64,000 nt of DNA, taken from assembly GCF_000801955.1 (NCBI RefSeq), contig NZ_JSZO01000038.1, positions 1 to 64,000 on the forward strand, written 5' to 3'. Under the pieces are notes generated by a model, which was given only the letters and a program-made list of their open reading frames with translations, had not been told where the DNA came from and searched no databases. The position numbers and the translations under genes were made by a program. Below are positions 60,703-64,000 of this stretch, piece after piece (within the stretch, counting starts at the first letter, position 1; the number at the start of each line of letters is the position of its first letter). This DNA is from Ralstonia sp. A12 (GTDB lineage: Bacteria; Pseudomonadota; Gammaproteobacteria; Burkholderiales; Burkholderiaceae).

Positions 60703-61595
60703 CACTCGGCTCCTTCCTTGCGATAGAGCTTGATGACGGCCGAGAAGTCGAGCTTGCCATCGCCCTTGCTGCTCACGGTCTGATAGAGCTGTTGCGCGAG
60801 TGCACCGAGATAGACCGGCTGGCGGACGGACTTGGCGGCGTCCCCTGCGAGGCCCAGGTCCTTGAGCATCAGGTCCGTGCCAAAGCCGCCGGTGTAGCCG
60901 CGCGACGATGGCGCGGTTTCGATCACGCCGGGGAACGGGTTGTACGTGTCCGAACTCCAGCAGCGCCCGGTGGACGTGTTGATGATGCCGCCCAGCACCT
61001 TCGGGTCGATGCCCAGCGCCTCACCCAGCGACATGGCCTCCGCCACGCCCGCCATGGTGATGCCGAGCACGAGATTGTTGCAGATCTTCGCACCCTGGCC
61101 TGCGCCGGTATCGCCGCAATGCACGAGGTTCTTGCCCATGGCGGACAGCACCGTGCGGACCTGTTCGAATGCCGCTGCGCTGCCGCCCACCATGAAGGTG
61201 AGCGTGCCCGCTGCTGCACCGCCCGTACCACCCGAAACCGGTGCATCGATGAAGGTGTTGCCGTGCTCAGCCGCCAGTGCTGCAAACGCCTTGGCGCTGG
61301 CCGGATCGATGGTGCTCGAATCGATGATGGGCACGCCCTTGCCGATGCCCGCCAACACACCATCTGCGGCCGTCAGCACATGGCGCACGTGCGCGGCGGC
61401 GGGCAGCATGGTGATGACGGTCTCAACGCCGGACACGGCTTCCTTGGGCGAAGCGGCGGCCACGGCACCGGCCTCCACCAGCGCCCCCACTGCCTGCGTG
61501 TTCAAGTCGAACACGTTGAGCGCGTGGCCTGCCTTGAGCAGGTTGCGCGCCATCGGGGCGCCCATGTTGCCCAGGCCAATGAATGCGATTTTCAT
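60702..61595 (-). CDS. mmsB: 3-hydroxyisobutyrate dehydrogenase
   Basis: NAD-dependent dehydrogenase (297 aa) oxidising 3-hydroxyisobutyrate to methylmalonate semialdehyde. Rossmann motif FIGLGNMGAPMARNLL, substrate loop APVSGGTGGAAAGTL, and the catalytic Lys in GAKICNNLVLG. AAGGAG precedes the ATG; 19 bp downstream of mmsA. Full length for the family. Confidence 0.92.
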   Translation of the reverse strand: MKIAFIGLGNMGAPMARNLLKAGHALNVFDLNTQAVGALVEAGAVAAASPKEAVSGVETVITMLPAAAHVRHVLTAADGVLAGIGKGVPIIDSSTIDPASAKAFAALAAEHGNTFIDAPVSGGTGGAAAGTLTFMVGGSAAAFEQVRTVLSAMGKNLVHCGDTGAGQGAKICNNLVLGITMAGVAEAMSLGEALGIDPKVLGGIINTSTGRCWSSDTYNPFPGVIETAPSSRGYTGGFGTDLMLKDLGLAGDAAKSVRQPVYLGALAQQLYQTVSSKGDGKLDFSAVIKLYRKEGAE

Positions 61596-61614
61596 GACAA
61601 CGCTCCTTGGCCGC

Positions 61615-63174
61615 TCAGCGCAGGCTGATGGTAGTGTTCACGCCGCCGGCATCCACCGCATCGTCAAACCAGCGCGCGGTGACGGTCTTCGTCTGCGTGT
61701 AGAACTGCACGACCTGCTTACCGTACGGACCGAGGTCACCCAGCTTGGAGCCGCGCGAGCCGGTAAAGCTGAAGTACGGCACCGGCACCGGAATCGGGAT
61801 GTTGATGCCGACCTGACCGACGTCGATCTCGCTCTGGAACTTGCGCGCCGACGCGCCGCTCTGCGTGAACAGGCCCACGCCGTTGCCGAACGGGTTGGCG
61901 TTGACCAGCGCAATGGCGTCGTCCAGCGTCGGCACCGTCACCACCAGCAACACCGGGCCGAAGATCTCGTTGGTGTAGATGTCCATGTCGGTCGTTACAT
62001 CCGTGAAGATGGTCGGGCCGACGAAGTTGCCGTCTTCGTAACCGGGTACCTTCACATCGCGACCGTCCAGTGCCAGCGTGGCGCCCTGCTGTACGCCCGA
62101 TTCGATCAGGCCGAGAATGCGTTGCTTGGCTGCACGGGAGACTACGGGGCCGACATCTGTGCCCGGCTCCACACCTGCGTTCACCTTGAGCGTTTTCGCC
62201 TTGGCGATTAGCTCCGGCACCCATTGCTGGGCGGCGCCCACCAGCACCACCACCGAAGTCGCCATGCAGCGCTGCCCAGCCGCACCGAAGCCGGCTCCGG
62301 CCAGTGCGTTGAGCGTCTGCTCGCGGTTGGCATCCGGCAGCACCACGGCGTGGTTCTTGGCGCCCATCATCGATTGCACGCGCTTGCCGTGCTCGCTGCC
62401 CAGGCGGTACACATGCGTGCCCACCGCCGTGGAGCCAACAAACGAGATCGCCTTCACGTGTTCATGCGTGCAGAGCGCATCGACAACATCCTTGCCACCG
62501 TGCACGACGTTCAGCACACCGGCCGGCACACCGGCTTCCAGCGCCAGTTCCACCAGCAGCATGGTCGACAGTGGGTCCTGCTCCGAGGGCTTCAGCACGA
62601 ACGTGTTGCCGCACACGATGGCCATCGGGAACATCCACAGCGGGATCATGGCCGGGAAGTTGAACGGCGTGATGCCCGCACACACGCCAATCGGCTGACG
62701 CAGCGTGTAGGTGTCCACCGCGCCGGCCACGTTCTCCAGAAACTCGCCCTGCTGCAGCGAGCCGATCGAGCACGCATGCTCCACCACCTCCAGCCCGCGG
62801 AAGATGTCGCCTTCGGCATCGGGCAGCGTCTTGCCTTGCTCGGCCGTGAGCGTACGGGCGATGCGCGGCGAGTGCTCACGAATCAGTGCCTGGAACTTGA
62901 GCATGATGCGCATGCGGGCACCCACCGGCGTGTTCTTCCAGGTGGTGAACGCAGCGTGCGCAGACTGGATTGCCGCATCCACCTCATCTGCCGTGGCAAA
63001 CGGCACGCGCGCCAGCACTTCTTGCGTGGCCGGGTTCACGATGTCGCGCCAGCACTTCGACTTGGATTCGACAAACTCGCCGCCAATCAGCAGCTTGACG
63101 GTGGGTGGGGTGTCCTCGGTGGCGGCTGGTTTTGCGGCAGGTTTGGCGGAAGCGAGAGAGGCGACGGCGCTCAT
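61615..63174 (-). CDS. mmsA: CoA-acylating methylmalonate-semialdehyde dehydrogenase
   Basis: Aldehyde dehydrogenase-fold enzyme (519 aa) converting methylmalonate semialdehyde to propionyl-CoA. Catalytic Cys in AAGQRCMATS; NAD site PFNFPAMIPLWMFP; the typical catalytic Glu of other ALDHs is absent, as in MmsA. About 20 extra Ala/Lys-rich residues precede the core. AGGAG fixes the start at 63174. Confidence 0.92.
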   Translation of the reverse strand: MSAVASLASAKPAAKPAATEDTPPTVKLLIGGEFVESKSKCWRDIVNPATQEVLARVPFATADEVDAAIQSAHAAFTTWKNTPVGARMRIMLKFQALIREHSPRIARTLTAEQGKTLPDAEGDIFRGLEVVEHACSIGSLQQGEFLENVAGAVDTYTLRQPIGVCAGITPFNFPAMIPLWMFPMAIVCGNTFVLKPSEQDPLSTMLLVELALEAGVPAGVLNVVHGGKDVVDALCTHEHVKAISFVGSTAVGTHVYRLGSEHGKRVQSMMGAKNHAVVLPDANREQTLNALAGAGFGAAGQRCMATSVVVLVGAAQQWVPELIAKAKTLKVNAGVEPGTDVGPVVSRAAKQRILGLIESGVQQGATLALDGRDVKVPGYEDGNFVGPTIFTDVTTDMDIYTNEIFGPVLLVVTVPTLDDAIALVNANPFGNGVGLFTQSGASARKFQSEIDVGQVGINIPIPVPVPYFSFTGSRGSKLGDLGPYGKQVVQFYTQTKTVTARWFDDAVDAGGVNTTISLR

Positions 63175-63231
63175 GTGGGTCTCCTAGGCAAATCGATGGC
63201 GGGGTTCAGTGGGGATCGGTGGAATCCGGGA

Positions 63232-64000
63232 TCAGGCGAAGTCTTCTTCCCAGTACTCGCCGGGCAGGCGATCGGGCTGGGGGGTGCGCTCCAGTTCAAG
63301 ACGGCGCAGCTCGACGCGGCGGATCTTTCCGGAGATGGTTTTGGGCAGCTCGCTGAACTGCAGGCGGCGGATGCGCTTGTAGGGGGCGAGTTTTTCACGC
63401 GAGAAGAGGAACACGGCGCGCGCCAGTTCGGGCCCGGCCTCGTAGCCCTGGCGCACCGTCACAAAAGCCTTGGGCACCGACAGGCGCAGCGGGTCGGAAC
63501 TCGGCACCACGGCGGCTTCAGCAATGGCCTCGTGCTCGATCAGCACGCTCTCCAGCTCGAAGGGGCTCAGGCGATAGTCGGACGACTTGAACACGTCATC
63601 CGTACGGCCCACGTAGACGAAGTAGCCGTCATCACGCCGCATGGCCACGTCGGACGTGTGGTAGTAACCGTTGCGCATGGCCTCGGCGGTGGCTTTGGCG
63701 TTATTGGCGTAGCCCTGCATCAAGCCCAGCGGGCGATGCGTGAGCGGCAGCACGATCTCGCCTTCGCTGGCGGGTTGGTCGTCATGGTCGACCAGTTCCA
63801 CACGGTAGCCCGGCAGCGGGCGGCCCACCGAGCCCGGCACCACCGGCTGGCCCGGCGTGTTGCCGATCTGGCAGGTGGTCTCGGTCTGGCCGAAGCCATC
63901 GCGGATGGTCACGCCCCACGCAGTGCGTACCCGCTCGATGATCTCGGGGTTCAACGGCTCGCCCGCACCCACGATCTCGCGCAGCTTGACGGCGTACGAC
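63232..64000 (-). CDS. AMP-binding acyl-CoA synthetase, C-terminal part (5' end outside window)
   Basis: C-terminal ~255 residues of an ANL-type acyl-CoA ligase; the frame is open to the window edge, so the start lies beyond 64000. Seen: GAGEPLNPEIIERV, DGFGQTETT, GYFVYVGRTDDVFKSSDYRLSPFELE, and the C-terminal Lys in LPKTISGKIRRVELR. It is 57 bp upstream of mmsA and probably the first gene of the operon or nearly so. Likely activates a short or branched acid such as isobutyrate or propionate (inference from context). Confidence 0.87.
   Translation of the reverse strand, partial: SYAVKLREIVGAGEPLNPEIIERVRTAWGVTIRDGFGQTETTCQIGNTPGQPVVPGSVGRPLPGYRVELVDHDDQPASEGEIVLPLTHRPLGLMQGYANNAKATAEAMRNGYYHTSDVAMRRDDGYFVYVGRTDDVFKSSDYRLSPFELESVLIEHEAIAEAAVVPSSDPLRLSVPKAFVTVRQGYEAGPELARAVFLFSREKLAPYKRIRRLQFSELPKTISGKIRRVELRRLELERTPQPDRLPGEYWEEDFA

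Overview
The window is dense, GC-rich bacterial DNA with short gaps and many stop/start overlaps (ATGA, TGATG). The gene repertoire points to a betaproteobacterium of the Burkholderiaceae, most likely Ralstonia: many single-gene LysR and AraC regulators beside metabolic genes, an mprF-acvB pair, a PACE efflux pump, an MXKDX repeat protein and an mmsAB valine operon. The genus is an inference from gene content; no rRNA, tRNA, replication origin, CRISPR array or transposase gene was seen.

Layout. 0.07-5.6 kb: an orphan NitT/TauT binding protein, small DUF488/DUF3455/DUF1059 proteins, a LuxR-type regulator, a PACE efflux pump divergent from a LysR gene, and a YcgR/PilZ protein. 5.7-7.8 kb: a regulator / PLP ammonia-lyase / RidA operon behind twin palindromes. 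7.8-13.1 kb: aldehyde dehydrogenase with a divergent LysR gene, then an SDR plus an exported Cif-like epoxide hydrolase with another divergent LysR gene. 13.3-26.3 kb: a Cys-containing exported protein, a SulP carrier, a Gly/Cys-tailed protein, an NmrA/AraC pair, mprF-acvB, a diguanylate cyclase and an AraC regulator. 26.6-29.1 kb: a lipoprotein subtilase with P-domain and a small exported partner. 29.1-34.1 kb: an amino-acid permease, metY, and a cytochrome b / molybdopterin oxidoreductase / MXKDX operon. 34.5-41.2 kb: an AraC gene, an orphan amino-acid-type binding protein, and a purine salvage group (NCS2 permease, 8-oxoguanine deaminase-like enzyme, LysR) containing a 121-bp MITE-like element.

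41.4-43.3 kb: a cluster of exported or membrane orphan proteins. 43.5-52.3 kb: an M20 peptidase, a three-gene molybdenum hydroxylase operon (large subunit, 2Fe-2S subunit, triheme cytochrome c), a LysR gene and an acyl-CoA ligase. 52.3-55.4 kb: a phospholipase D-like protein and a tandem molybdopterin-fold lipoprotein. 55.5-58.3 kb: a second cluster of exported orphans, including a lipoprotein gene broken by an in-frame TAG. 58.7-64.0 kb: a valine/isobutyrate degradation operon (ligase, mmsA, mmsB, enoyl-CoA hydratase, 3-hydroxyisobutyryl-CoA hydrolase) that runs off the right edge.

The best leads for undescribed biology are: the kexin-like subtilase with its small exported neighbour; the LysR-SDR-exported Cif-like hydrolase cassette; a CGTATG/CATACG dyad found upstream of two separate molybdopterin-fold genes; the TA-flanked inverted-repeat element that supplies the last base of a stop codon; and the amber-interrupted lipoprotein.
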